Assembly (NCBI GenBank): GCA_900318885.1
Contig: ONMN01000002.1
Location: forward strand, 1-64,000
Source of the DNA: an uncultured Prevotellaceae bacterium
Lineage (GTDB): Bacteria; Bacteroidota; Bacteroidia; Bacteroidales; Bacteroidaceae
Length of the DNA: 64,000 nt
Reading direction: 5' to 3'
The translations under genes were made by a program, and so were the position numbers. The notes beneath the pieces are model-generated. The model saw only the letters and a list, made by a program, of their open reading frames with translations. It ran no database searches and was not told the DNA's origin. Shown piece by piece: positions 41,572 through 50,383 of the stretch (the first letter of the stretch is position 1; each line of letters opens with the position of its first letter).

Positions 41572-43314
41572 ATGCTAACTCCTGTAACAAGATACCTGCT
41601 CTGTATGATGTTCATTTGGACGGTGGGCACGGGGTGTCTTTGTGCGCAAGAGATCGTGGAGCATCAGGGCAACCATTACACCATTCACGCAGATGCGCTG
41701 GAGCCTGACGCGGAGATGACATTGCTCGACGTGCTGCAGATTTGTCCGGAATTCATGACCACCGACGGCAAGAACATCACGGCCGACTATGTGCTCACCA
41801 TCGACGACATCTCTGTCGGTGGGAATTGGGAAGGCATGCTGCAGAATATCAAAGCCGTAGAACTGGACGAAGTACACATCTATAACTATTCGACTGTGGC
41901 TAATGGCGACGACGGCATCAGTGGCGAAATCAACATCACGTTTAGGGATGCAAAACAGCGCGATGCGAAGATTGCCCTGACAGGCAGTACCTACGGCAAT
42001 GGCAGGATGTTTGTCTCGTATGCCGAGAGTGGCGAAAAGGTGAGCGTAAGGGGGATGCTGAACACGGAGTTCCGCTATGGCAAGGGAAGCATCAATGATG
42101 GTATGCGTGTGACGTCGCGCAGAGGAATAGAAAACGCAACGGCATTCCTGAACTGGCAACCGACGGAGCGCGACAAACTGGAATTCAAGCTGATACAAGG
42201 TTATCTGGATCAGGCCGACCGTTTCTATGTTGACGGGGAAAGTGGGCAGGATGCAAGCCGGGAACGTCTTGGGGAGTTTTCGGCTACCTACGAGCGGACG
42301 CTGAATGACCGTGGGGCTTATCTCTACTTAGAAGGCGGGCTTGACTATATGAATATGACGGAAAACACATTGGACGTGCAGACCTGGGCACCCATCTGGA
42401 ATGTGGAAGCAGGATTCCCGCTCTTTACGGATCACCTGACGGTAACAGCAGGTTGGGAAATAGACTACATCAGTAATGAAACCAAGACCCTCGACCGGGA
42501 ACAATATCTCTACAACGACCTCTATCTGCAATTCGACTATGCGATGGGGCCGTGGTTGCTGACCGTTGGCGACCGACTGAGACTGATTGGTATCTGGGAC
42601 AAGTATGAGGCCAACATGGAAGCTGGGCAACAGGAATGGTCGCACAGTCGTAACGACCATGCACTCCACGCGAGTGTAGGTTACAAGGCAGGGCGACACT
42701 TCCTGCAAGGCAACTTAGGACGTAATTTCTATACCCCCTCGATAAGCGACTTCTTCCACATGGAGGAGCAAACGAACCTGCGCCTGTACACCACAGATAT
42801 CGAAGATAACCTCGTCTGGCAGGTGGAGGGGCGTTATGCCTATCAGACATCAAAGTTGTTTGCGTCAGCCAGTGTGCTGCGTCAATGGGAGAGAGATGAA
42901 ACTTCCGGCGATGAACAGGTGACTGGCATCAGGACTTCGGTCACCTGGCGTCACGGACCGCTAAGGCTCACGGCAGGTGCGGATTATTATCACCAGCATG
43001 TAGATGAAGGAGCGTTTAGCGACGGCTTCCATGATAATTACTATCATCTGAAACTGGCTCCCACGCTGACCCTCGGTGGCGGCTGGCGACTGTCATCGCT
43101 GCTGCTTTACAGTAGCCGAAAGAGACGGTACGACGAGCACCCCTGGCTCTATGCCTCCCTCAAAGTGAACAAAGACCTGGGGCGCTACTGCAATGTGTTT
43201 GGCGATTTCCACGACATAGCAGGCTCGCCTATAGCATTGACGTCTGACCTCAGCGGCTATTTCAAGAACCGTGCCCTCACCATCGGCATTACCATCTATC
43301 CTTTCCGCAAATAG
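41572..43314 (+). CDS. TonB-dependent-receptor-like outer-membrane protein of unknown ligand
   Basis: 580 aa, with a signal peptide ending near GCLCAQ. A short plug-like segment (MTLLDVLQICPEF, then DDGISGEINITF) is followed by alternating amphipathic strands ending in ITIYPFRK, typical of a TonB-type barrel. It is much smaller than a normal receptor, and a TonB box is not evident. Its promoter resembles that of the BtuB-like gene, which hints at shared control. Ligand unknown; an outer-membrane protein assembly or signalling role is also possible. Confidence 0.75.
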   Translation: MLTPVTRYLLCMMFIWTVGTGCLCAQEIVEHQGNHYTIHADALEPDAEMTLLDVLQICPEFMTTDGKNITADYVLTIDDISVGGNWEGMLQNIKAVELDEVHIYNYSTVANGDDGISGEINITFRDAKQRDAKIALTGSTYGNGRMFVSYAESGEKVSVRGMLNTEFRYGKGSINDGMRVTSRRGIENATAFLNWQPTERDKLEFKLIQGYLDQADRFYVDGESGQDASRERLGEFSATYERTLNDRGAYLYLEGGLDYMNMTENTLDVQTWAPIWNVEAGFPLFTDHLTVTAGWEIDYISNETKTLDREQYLYNDLYLQFDYAMGPWLLTVGDRLRLIGIWDKYEANMEAGQQEWSHSRNDHALHASVGYKAGRHFLQGNLGRNFYTPSISDFFHMEEQTNLRLYTTDIEDNLVWQVEGRYAYQTSKLFASASVLRQWERDETSGDEQVTGIRTSVTWRHGPLRLTAGADYYHQHVDEGAFSDGFHDNYYHLKLAPTLTLGGGWRLSSLLLYSSRKRRYDEHPWLYASLKVNKDLGRYCNVFGDFHDIAGSPIALTSDLSGYFKNRALTIGITIYPFRK

Positions 43315-43334
43315 TCCTAAAACAAAAAAAATCC

Positions 43335-43375
43335 GGCTCATCGTTTGGTGGGCTCGAAAATTTTTCGTACTTTTG
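43335..43375 (+). promoter_or_regulatory. Terminator-like hairpin and promoter of ilvC
   Basis: GGCTCA and TGGGCTC pair with G-U wobbles around TCGTTTGG. The loop TTTG (43344-43347) is followed after 20 nt by TACTTTTG (43368-43375). The hairpin and the AAAATTTTT run may end the upstream transcript. Confidence 0.7.
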
Positions 43376-43379
43376 CGTG

Positions 43380-43508
43380 CGATTTTATAAGTTAACCCCC
43401 TCGTCGGCGTTTCGAGTAAGCACCGAGCGGACAGCAAGAGGACGGCTCTCGGGTTAGGGCTGGCATGGTACGCAAGGGATATGTATAACATTTAAATTTT
43501 AAGCTAAT
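43380..43508 (+). promoter_or_regulatory. Structured 5' leader of ilvC
   Basis: About 130 nt between the start site and the ATG. TTAACCC near 43392 can pair with GGGTTA near 43452, enclosing smaller hairpins. No leader peptide rich in Ile, Leu or Val is seen, so classic attenuation is unlikely. It ends in an A/T-rich ATTTAAATTTT run before the ATG, like the leader at 41300. Confidence 0.4.
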
Positions 43509-44558
43509 ATGGCAGAAATGAATTTTGGTGGCGTTATGGAGACTGTAGTCACCAGCAAGGAGTTCTCTTTGGAGAAAGCACGTGAAGTATTGAAGGATGA
43601 GGTTATCGCCGTCATCGGTTATGGTGTTCAGGGTCCTGGACAGGCTTGCAACCTGCGCGACAATGGTTTCAACGTCATTGTCGGTCAGCGTCAGGGTAAG
43701 ACCTACGACAAGGCTGTGGCCGACGGTTGGGTACCTGGCAAGACGCTGTTCAGCATCGAGGAGGCTGCCGAGAAGGGTACTATCCTCTGCATGTTGCTCT
43801 CTGACGCTGGTCAGATGCAGCAGTGGCCTACCATCAAGAAATATCTGAAGCCCGGCAAGACGCTGTATTACAGCCACGGCTTCGCCATCAACTGGAACGA
43901 CCGCACAGGTGTTGTTCCTCCCAAGGATATCGACGTCATCATGGTGGCTCCTAAGGGAAGCGGTACCAGCCTGCGCACGATGTTCTGCGAGGGTCGCGGA
44001 CTGAACTGCTCGTATGCCGTTTATCAGGACGCTACGGGTAAGGCTAAGGAGAAGACACTGGCCTTCGGTATCGGTATCGGTGCAGGTTATCTGTTTGAGA
44101 CGACCTTCCAGCGCGAGGCTACCTCTGACCTGACTGGTGAGCGTGGTTCGCTGATGGGTGCTATCCAGGGCTTGCTGCTGGCTCAGTATGAAGTACTGCG
44201 TGAGAATGGTCACACACCTTCTGAGGCTTTCAACGAGACCGTTGAGGAGCTGACCCAGAGCCTTGGCCCGTTGTTCGGTGCTAAGGGTATGGACTGGATG
44301 TACGCTAACTGTTCGACCACCGCTCAGCGTGGTGCACTGGATTGGGCTCCCCGTTTCCACGATGCAATCAAGCCTGTCATGGAGTGGCTGTACTACTCAG
44401 TAAAGACTGGTAACGAGGCTCAGATTACCATCGACGCCAACTCGAAGCCCGACTATCGTGCCGGACTGGAGAAGGAGCTGGAGGCTATGCGCAACCAGGA
44501 GATGTGGCGCGCTGGTGAGACCGTTCGTAAGCTGCGTCCTGAGTATCAGGAAGACTAA
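43509..44558 (+). CDS. ilvC: Ketol-acid reductoisomerase (NADP+)
   Basis: Second step of valine, leucine and isoleucine synthesis. N-terminal Rossmann domain (VIGYGVQGPGQACNLRDNG, about 32-50) and C-terminal helical domain with acidic metal ligands. The GQRQGK turn has the basic residues expected for NADPH. 349 aa fits class I. Other ilv genes are not adjacent. Translation starts directly after an A/T-rich leader without a strong ribosome-binding site. Confidence 0.95.
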   Translation: MAEMNFGGVMETVVTSKEFSLEKAREVLKDEVIAVIGYGVQGPGQACNLRDNGFNVIVGQRQGKTYDKAVADGWVPGKTLFSIEEAAEKGTILCMLLSDAGQMQQWPTIKKYLKPGKTLYYSHGFAINWNDRTGVVPPKDIDVIMVAPKGSGTSLRTMFCEGRGLNCSYAVYQDATGKAKEKTLAFGIGIGAGYLFETTFQREATSDLTGERGSLMGAIQGLLLAQYEVLRENGHTPSEAFNETVEELTQSLGPLFGAKGMDWMYANCSTTAQRGALDWAPRFHDAIKPVMEWLYYSVKTGNEAQITIDANSKPDYRAGLEKELEAMRNQEMWRAGETVRKLRPEYQED

Positions 44559-44569
44559 ACGAGGTCTGA

Positions 44570-44594
44570 TGTAAGACGTAAGAAGTAAGATTTT
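44570..44594 (+). repeat. 7-bp tandem array before the phosphatase gene
   Basis: GTAAGAC, GTAAGAA, GTAAGAT in tandem in the 37-bp spacer between ilvC and the phosphatase gene. Confidence 0.6.
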
Positions 44595-44595
44595 C

Positions 44596-45417
44596 ATGGA
44601 GAATCTTGAACAGATAACCCGCCTTGTGTGTCAAGTGGCACGCGAGGCGGGTGCTTATATAAGAAAGGAACGCGCGAGCTTTTCGGTAGAGAAGGTGGAA
44701 CGCAAGCATGCCCACGACTATGTGTCGTATGTGGACAAGGGTTCGGAAACGTTCATCGTCAGCAAACTGCGTGAGATAGTGCCCGAGGCGGGATTTATCA
44801 CCGAAGAGGGGACGACGAAGAAGGAAGATGGTTCAGCCATCAGCCCTCAGACCTCAGACCTCACGTGGGTGGTTGACCCGTTGGATGGTACCACGAACTT
44901 CATTCACGGCTTTGCACCTTATGCCGTCTCGATAGCCTTGTGTAAGGGTAGGGAGATTGTTGTTGGCGTGGTTTATGAAATCATCAGCGACGAGTGCTTC
45001 TATGCCTGGCAGGGTGGAGGCGCATGGGTGAATGAAAAGCCTTTGCACGTTGGCAAGAGCGAGATCAACGATGCGCTGTTGTGCTTGCAGTTACCGTATA
45101 ACAGCGACGCGTATAAGCCTGTCATCAAGCGACTTATCGACCATTTCTATGGCAATGTCGGCAGCATTCGGATGATTGGTTCTGCTGCGATTGCATTGTG
45201 CTATGTTGCTGCAGGACGGTTGGACGCCTATGCTGAGCGGTACATCGGACAATGGGACTACATGGCCGGTGCACTCATCGTGAAAGAGGCTGGGGGGCGC
45301 GTCACCAACTATGATGGCGAGGACTATTTCATGGAAGGTGACAGCGTGGTGGCTACGAACGGTGTCGTGCATCAAGCGTTGCAGGATGCCGTCAGAGCGG
45401 CACAAGATGCTTGTTAG
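44596..45417 (+). CDS. Inositol monophosphatase family protein
   Basis: A Mg-dependent phosphatase with motifs FITEEGTT, WVVDPLDGTTNF (metal-binding Asp pair) and GQWDYMAGALIVKEAGG. 273 aa, the family length. Substrate may be inositol phosphate, 3'-phosphoadenosine 5'-phosphate or a related sugar phosphate; sequence does not decide. A 7-bp array (44833-44863) adds SAISPQTSD near residue 85, between motif I and the Asp pair. Its end overlaps the convergent recQ stop by 4 bp. Confidence 0.9.
   Translation: MENLEQITRLVCQVAREAGAYIRKERASFSVEKVERKHAHDYVSYVDKGSETFIVSKLREIVPEAGFITEEGTTKKEDGSAISPQTSDLTWVVDPLDGTTNFIHGFAPYAVSIALCKGREIVVGVVYEIISDECFYAWQGGGAWVNEKPLHVGKSEINDALLCLQLPYNSDAYKPVIKRLIDHFYGNVGSIRMIGSAAIALCYVAAGRLDAYAERYIGQWDYMAGALIVKEAGGRVTNYDGEDYFMEGDSVVATNGVVHQALQDAVRAAQDAC
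44833..44863 (+). repeat. 7-bp tandem array inside the phosphatase gene
   Basis: TCAGCCA, TCAGCCC, TCAGACC, TCAGACC, TCA. The first 16 bp equal 28866-28881 in cobT. Confidence 0.85.
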
Positions 45418-47372
45418 ACAATCGTGATAAATCCGTCGTCCTGACGGATTTTTTCGTTTTCAATCAGGGTTTTGAGGGCTGCATTGAGCGCTTCCGCAGG
45501 CAACGGCAGGCGGTAGAGCTCGGTGATGTGGTGGCGCTGGCGGTCGGACAACAGGGTGAGAATCTGCTGGCTGGCATCGTGCTGCTCTGCAGGAGTCATC
45601 GGCTGACCGTGTTCCTGGAGACAGACGTCGCACTGGCCGCAATCCTTTGTGGTCTCCTCGCCAAAGTATTCGAGCAGCATGCGACTGCGACAACGGTCTG
45701 TCGTCTGTGCGTAGTTCGTCATGGCCTCGATGCGCTTGCGGTATTGTTCCTGACGGTCCTCGTAGATAGCGCGTGGCAGTTGGATGTGTTCCTTGTCCTC
45801 GCGACGCTGCAAGTAGCGGATGTAGGGCACCTGTTTGCGGGGAATAAAGCTGATGAGATGGCGCAGCGACAGGGCTTTCAGGATGTCGTAAGCCACGGGT
45901 TGGGGGATTCCGGCCTGCTGGGCAATGACACTCTCGTCGACGTAGCCGTAGTCGGCAAAGAGTCCGCCATAGTTGCGTAGAAGGGCAACGATGACGCGTT
46001 CCTCGACGGGCGTCACCTGATCGAGGCGGTAGAGTTCGTCGCGACTGACCAGAAAGCGCACGCGGGCTTCGTGGTCGGCATCTTGGTCGTAGTCGATATA
46101 GCCTGCACGCATGAGGATCTGCAGGGCGGAATGGACGCGGATGGGGAAATGGTGGAAACGCTGGCAGAACTCCTCGATATTGAACTCGCGGTTGACACCA
46201 TAGCCGTCGCCGGTGGCAATCTGGTAGTAGTAGGCCAGATGTTCGTACACCTCTTTAATATATTCGCGCGGGGGGAAGGTGTCGTCGACGCGCTTCGACA
46301 GTTTGCCGTTGTCGCTGCCATTGAAGAGCAGGATGGCACGGGCGGGCTTGCCGTCGCGTCCGGCACGACCCGCCTCCTGGAAATAGGCCTCGATGGAATC
46401 GGGGCTGTCGTAATGGATGACCAGACGGACATCGGGCTTATCGATGCCCATACCGAAGGCGTTGGTGGCTACCATGACACGCACGCGGTCGTGTTGCCAG
46501 TCGCGCTGACGACGGTCCTTGTCGGCATGGTCGAGCCCGGCATGATAAAAGGTGGCCGAGAGACCGGCGTCGGAGAGGTGTTCAGCAATCTCGCGAGCAT
46601 GGCGACGGCTACGCACATAAACGATGGCCGAGCCTGTTGTCTCGCTGAGCATACGCACCAGTTCGCCGTATTTGTCGGGGGCGTAGTGAACGAGATAGGC
46701 AAGGTTCTTGCGTTCGAAGGACATGCGAAACACGTTGAAACCGTGTTTCCCCGCGTGGCATCCGGTTTCCCCGGATGCGCTTGTGGATTCGGGGGAACCG
46801 AATCCCACGGACAGCTTCGCGCAGATGTCGTCGACGACCTGTGGTGTGGCGGTAGCCGTCAGTGCCAGCACGGGTACGTCGGGATGGATGTTGCGGATGT
46901 TGGCGATTTCGAGATAGGACGGTCGGAAATCGTAGCCCCATTGCGAGATGCAGTGTGCCTCGTCGACGGTGATGAAACTCACCTGCATGTGGCGTAGCTT
47001 GGTCTGAAAGAGACTGCTGCCCAGACGTTCGGGTGAGACATAAAGTATCTTGGTATTTCCCAAGATGCAGTTCTCCAGCGTTCGCATGACGTCATCGTGC
47101 TGCATGCCGCTATAGATAGCTGCCGCCTGTATATTGAGCTGGCGCAGGTGGTGCACCTGGTCCTTCATGAGTGCGATGAGGGGCGTGATGACGATGCAGA
47201 CACCCTCCTTGGCCATTGCCGGCACTTGAAAGGTGATGGATTTTCCACCACCCGTAGGCATCAGTCCCAGCGTGTCATGGCCGGAACCGATGGACTCGAT
47301 GATGTCACGCTGGATGCCGCGAAAATCGTCGTAGCCCCAGTAGCGCTTGAGGATGTCCTGATACTTACTCAT
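45414..47372 (-). CDS. recQ: ATP-dependent DNA helicase RecQ
   Basis: A 3'-5' helicase for recombination and fork repair. Helicase motifs include LMPTGGGKSITFQVPA, VDEAHC and FQEAGRAGRDG (motif VI). The RQC zinc site is in CGQCDVC near residue 600. A C-terminal HRDC domain is not apparent. An insert of about 25 residues (about 190-213), encoded by palindromes at 46758-46805, lies where RecQ normally connects helicase subdomains. The start overlaps recJ by 8 bp, so they are one operon. Confidence 0.95.
   Translation of the reverse strand: MSKYQDILKRYWGYDDFRGIQRDIIESIGSGHDTLGLMPTGGGKSITFQVPAMAKEGVCIVITPLIALMKDQVHHLRQLNIQAAAIYSGMQHDDVMRTLENCILGNTKILYVSPERLGSSLFQTKLRHMQVSFITVDEAHCISQWGYDFRPSYLEIANIRNIHPDVPVLALTATATPQVVDDICAKLSVGFGSPESTSASGETGCHAGKHGFNVFRMSFERKNLAYLVHYAPDKYGELVRMLSETTGSAIVYVRSRRHAREIAEHLSDAGLSATFYHAGLDHADKDRRQRDWQHDRVRVMVATNAFGMGIDKPDVRLVIHYDSPDSIEAYFQEAGRAGRDGKPARAILLFNGSDNGKLSKRVDDTFPPREYIKEVYEHLAYYYQIATGDGYGVNREFNIEEFCQRFHHFPIRVHSALQILMRAGYIDYDQDADHEARVRFLVSRDELYRLDQVTPVEERVIVALLRNYGGLFADYGYVDESVIAQQAGIPQPVAYDILKALSLRHLISFIPRKQVPYIRYLQRREDKEHIQLPRAIYEDRQEQYRKRIEAMTNYAQTTDRCRSRMLLEYFGEETTKDCGQCDVCLQEHGQPMTPAEQHDASQQILTLLSDRQRHHITELYRLPLPAEALNAALKTLIENEKIRQDDGFITIV
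46758..46805. repeat. Two in-frame palindromes inside recQ
   Basis: GCATCCGG-TTTCC-CCGGATGC (46758-46778) and GGATTCGG-GGGAA-CCGAATCC (46785-46805). Both are perfect 8-bp stems with 5-nt loops. A third degenerate unit precedes them (about 46741-46757). Confidence 0.85.
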
Positions 47373-49089
47373 CCTCCGAGGGACGTATATCCTCTATCTG
47401 CAGCTGTACCTCGCCACGCTTGTAGGTATTCTCCTCGATGGTGTAGACGATGTCGAACGAGCGTTTCGACTTTATATAACGTGCTGCTGCCGACTGTCCG
47501 AAAGCGATGCCGTTCATGACCACTGCCGACTTGGAGTCGACGAGTTCGAGTTTGATATGTTCCTGATGGCGACCAACGACTTTCGACGTACCATAGTCAT
47601 AGACGTTGCGTGTCAGGAACAACGGTTTCTCGTTGGCAGGTCCGTGGGGAGCCAGTTTCTTCAGCTCGTTGAGCAGACGTTTGTTGACTTGATGGAAGTC
47701 CACTTCGGCATCAATGTCCAAGGTCTGTTGCGTCTGTTCGGGCATGATATGGTTGCTGACATATTCCTGGAAGCGACGACGGAACTCTGGGATGTTCTCC
47801 TGACGGAGCGTCAGACCTACGGCATAGGTGTGACCACCGAAGTTTTCGAGCAGGTCGCGACACGACTTGATAGCCTCGTAGATGTCGAAGCCAGCCACCG
47901 AACGGGCAGAACCCGAGGCAACGCCGTTGATGATAGTCAACACGACGGTAGGACGGAAATAGAGTTCCGTCAGTCGTGAGGCAACGATACCCACCACGCC
48001 TTTCTTCCAGTCCTGGTCGTAGAGCACGATGGATTTCTGGTGTTGCTGACTTTCCAGTCGGGACACAATCTCGTTGGCCTCTTCCGTCATCTGTTTGTCG
48101 ACGTCGCGGCGTTGGTCGTTATACTCATTGATGCGCGTGGCTTCCATCAACGCCTTCTTCAGGTCTTTCTCCACCAACAGGGTAACCGTCTCCGTACCGT
48201 TCTGCATACGTCCTGAGGCGTTGATGCGTGGCCCAATCTTGAACATGATGTCACTCATGGTCAGTTCACGGCCTGTGAGTCCGCAAATCTCGATGATGGC
48301 CTTCAGACCTATCGACGGACTAATGTTCAGTTGCTTCAGCCCGTGGAAGGCCAGAATGCGGTTCTCACCGTCGATAGGTACCATGTCGGCAGCTATGCTC
48401 AACGCACAGAAGTCGAGTAGGGGTATCAATCGCGAGAAGGGAATGCCGTTGTTCTTGGCAAAGGCCTGCATGAGTTTGAAACCTACGCCACATCCCGACA
48501 GGTGGTGATAGGGGTAGGTAGAGTCCGTGCGTTTGGGGTTGAGGATGGCCACTGCGGGCGGCATCACGTCGTCAGGAACATGATGGTCGCAGATAATGAA
48601 GTCGATACCCAACTCCTTCGCATAAGTTATTTCATCGATTGCCTTGATACCGCAATCGAGCACGATAATCAGTTTCACACCGTTCTCAGCAGCATAGTCT
48701 ATTCCCTTTTGGCTCACACCATATCCCTCCTCGTAGCGGTCGGGAATGTAGTATTCCACATTGGAATAGAATTGCTGTAAGAATTTATACACCAGAGCTA
48801 CTGCTGTGCATCCGTCCACGTCGTAATCGCCCCAAACCATGATGCGCTCCTTGCGGCCCATAGCATCATTCAGGCGGTCGACGGCCACGTCCATATCATT
48901 CATCAGGAACGGATCTATCAGCTCGTTCAGCATCGGACGGAAGAAGCGCTTGGCAGCACTCTCAGTCTTGATGCCTCGCTGGATGAGCAGATTGGCCATG
49001 ACAGGACTCATGCCTATCTTCTCGGCCAGTTCCTTAGCCGCTTGCAGTCTTTCGGGTGTAGGTGGTTCGTAATTCCATTTAAACTGCAT
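47365..49089 (-). CDS. recJ: Single-stranded-DNA-specific exonuclease RecJ
   Basis: A 5'-3' exonuclease of the DHH family for recombination and mismatch repair. Metal motifs WGDYDVDGCTA (about 85-95) and CDHHVPDD (about 165), then the DHHA1 domain (GPRINASGRM). 574 aa is normal. RecJ and RecQ act together on gaps and stalled forks, and the 8-bp gene overlap suggests matched expression. Confidence 0.95.
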   Translation of the reverse strand: MQFKWNYEPPTPERLQAAKELAEKIGMSPVMANLLIQRGIKTESAAKRFFRPMLNELIDPFLMNDMDVAVDRLNDAMGRKERIMVWGDYDVDGCTAVALVYKFLQQFYSNVEYYIPDRYEEGYGVSQKGIDYAAENGVKLIIVLDCGIKAIDEITYAKELGIDFIICDHHVPDDVMPPAVAILNPKRTDSTYPYHHLSGCGVGFKLMQAFAKNNGIPFSRLIPLLDFCALSIAADMVPIDGENRILAFHGLKQLNISPSIGLKAIIEICGLTGRELTMSDIMFKIGPRINASGRMQNGTETVTLLVEKDLKKALMEATRINEYNDQRRDVDKQMTEEANEIVSRLESQQHQKSIVLYDQDWKKGVVGIVASRLTELYFRPTVVLTIINGVASGSARSVAGFDIYEAIKSCRDLLENFGGHTYAVGLTLRQENIPEFRRRFQEYVSNHIMPEQTQQTLDIDAEVDFHQVNKRLLNELKKLAPHGPANEKPLFLTRNVYDYGTSKVVGRHQEHIKLELVDSKSAVVMNGIAFGQSAAARYIKSKRSFDIVYTIEENTYKRGEVQLQIEDIRPSEDE

Positions 49090-49124
49090 TTTAGTCGAGT
49101 TTATTGGTTACCACACTATTGCCC

Positions 49125-50327
49125 TTACAGCCCCAGCTTCTTGCGAATGTCCTTAGGAATGGCGTTCTTGTTGACGAGGAAGTCCATCGTGTTGGCAGCG
49201 ATGTAGGTCTTGGTCATATACCAGATGCCCTTGTAGTCGCCGGTCTCGCCCCACGAATTCTGTACCATATAGTATTCCTTGCCGTTTTGGTCCTTGGCAA
49301 TGCCGAAGATGTGCATGCCGTGGTCGTCGGTCAGTTCCCAGTTGTCGAAATGCTCCTGACGCATCTCCTGTGTCGGAATGATTTCAGGAACGTTGCAACC
49401 CAGCGAATCGATGATGTCACGTTTTTTTGTGGTGGTCAGTTTCAGCCATTTAGCCATATCACTGCCACGAAGGCTCTGCGTAGCCTTGCTGTCGATGGCG
49501 TAGGCAAGACCGCTGCGGGTGAAGCCGTCCTCCGAGACGTCACCGCCCCAAGCGATGGTGTAACCGTTCATCACGGCATTGTCGATAATCTGCATCATTT
49601 CGTCCATCGGTACGTTATACGACAGGGGGAAGCGCCAGTTGTCCTGTACCTCTACAGCGAAGCCCGTGTAGAAAGGATGGTGCGTGTAGCTGGTGATGCT
49701 GACATAATCGTCGAGGTTGATGCCCAATGAAGCCATGAAGGTCTTCGGGGTGTACTCCTTGCCTTCGTAGGTGAACTTCTCAGGACACTTACCCAGATAG
49801 GCGTCGAGAATGCCCTGCAATCCGACCTTCCACTGGTTTGAAATCTTCTTGGCAGTGCTCTTGGCGATAGCTGCAACGTATGGCTCCAGCACGCCGAAGA
49901 ACTCGTTGAAGTTGTTCAGTGAGTCGCCATACAGCGAGCCAGGGAATGGCATTGCTTCAAGCGGACAGATACCGTGATTCTTCAGCGTTGAGAGCACGTC
50001 CTCAGCGCTGCCGCCTTGTGCAAACTGGCAATCGCCATGATAGCGAACCACCTGAATGGCGCGTTCCATGTACGTCTTGTTAGCTACGAAAGCCTCGCAG
50101 AGGTTGTACTTCTTGCCCGTCTTCTTCAGGATTTCAGCCTCGAAGAACGAAAGGGTAGAGTAGTCCCAACACGTACCGCTGCGGTTCTGGTCCTTGATGC
50201 GCGTGATGGGGTTCTCCTTGACGACCGTAAACACGGGTTTGTTTTTGTTGACAGAGTCTTTCTTTTCCTCTGCCTGTGCACCGAGGGCAAATAGCGCCAG
50301 CAGTGCCAAAGTCATTACTTTTCTCAT
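49125..50327 (-). CDS. Secreted papain-like (C1) cysteine peptidase
   Basis: Signal peptide from MRKVMTLALLALFALGAQAE. The catalytic Cys is in NRSGTCWDYSTLSF, the His in DDHGMHIFGIA, and the Asn in QNSWGETG. It resembles bleomycin hydrolase / aminopeptidase C (PepC) but is exported. The chosen start discards a longer frame whose N-terminus is not signal-like. It is 56 bp after the Xaa-Pro aminopeptidase gene; both probably degrade peptides. Confidence 0.88.
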   Translation of the reverse strand: MRKVMTLALLALFALGAQAEEKKDSVNKNKPVFTVVKENPITRIKDQNRSGTCWDYSTLSFFEAEILKKTGKKYNLCEAFVANKTYMERAIQVVRYHGDCQFAQGGSAEDVLSTLKNHGICPLEAMPFPGSLYGDSLNNFNEFFGVLEPYVAAIAKSTAKKISNQWKVGLQGILDAYLGKCPEKFTYEGKEYTPKTFMASLGINLDDYVSITSYTHHPFYTGFAVEVQDNWRFPLSYNVPMDEMMQIIDNAVMNGYTIAWGGDVSEDGFTRSGLAYAIDSKATQSLRGSDMAKWLKLTTTKKRDIIDSLGCNVPEIIPTQEMRQEHFDNWELTDDHGMHIFGIAKDQNGKEYYMVQNSWGETGDYKGIWYMTKTYIAANTMDFLVNKNAIPKDIRKKLGL

Positions 50328-50383
50328 TACTTGTCTCTTTTTTTTGTTATTATTGTTTTTTAATTGTTTTCTTCTTGTGGTCG

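Noticed and set aside
41270-41578. A 102-codon frame starting with TTG upstream of the orphan TonB-like gene
   Set aside because: It runs through the promoter at 41444-41475, has no recognisable domain, and shares FSYLCAL with the btuB upstream frame only because the promoters are alike.
43380-43508. Classic attenuator with leader peptide for ilvC
   Set aside because: No short frame rich in Ile, Val or Leu and no terminator hairpin with T-tract in the leader.
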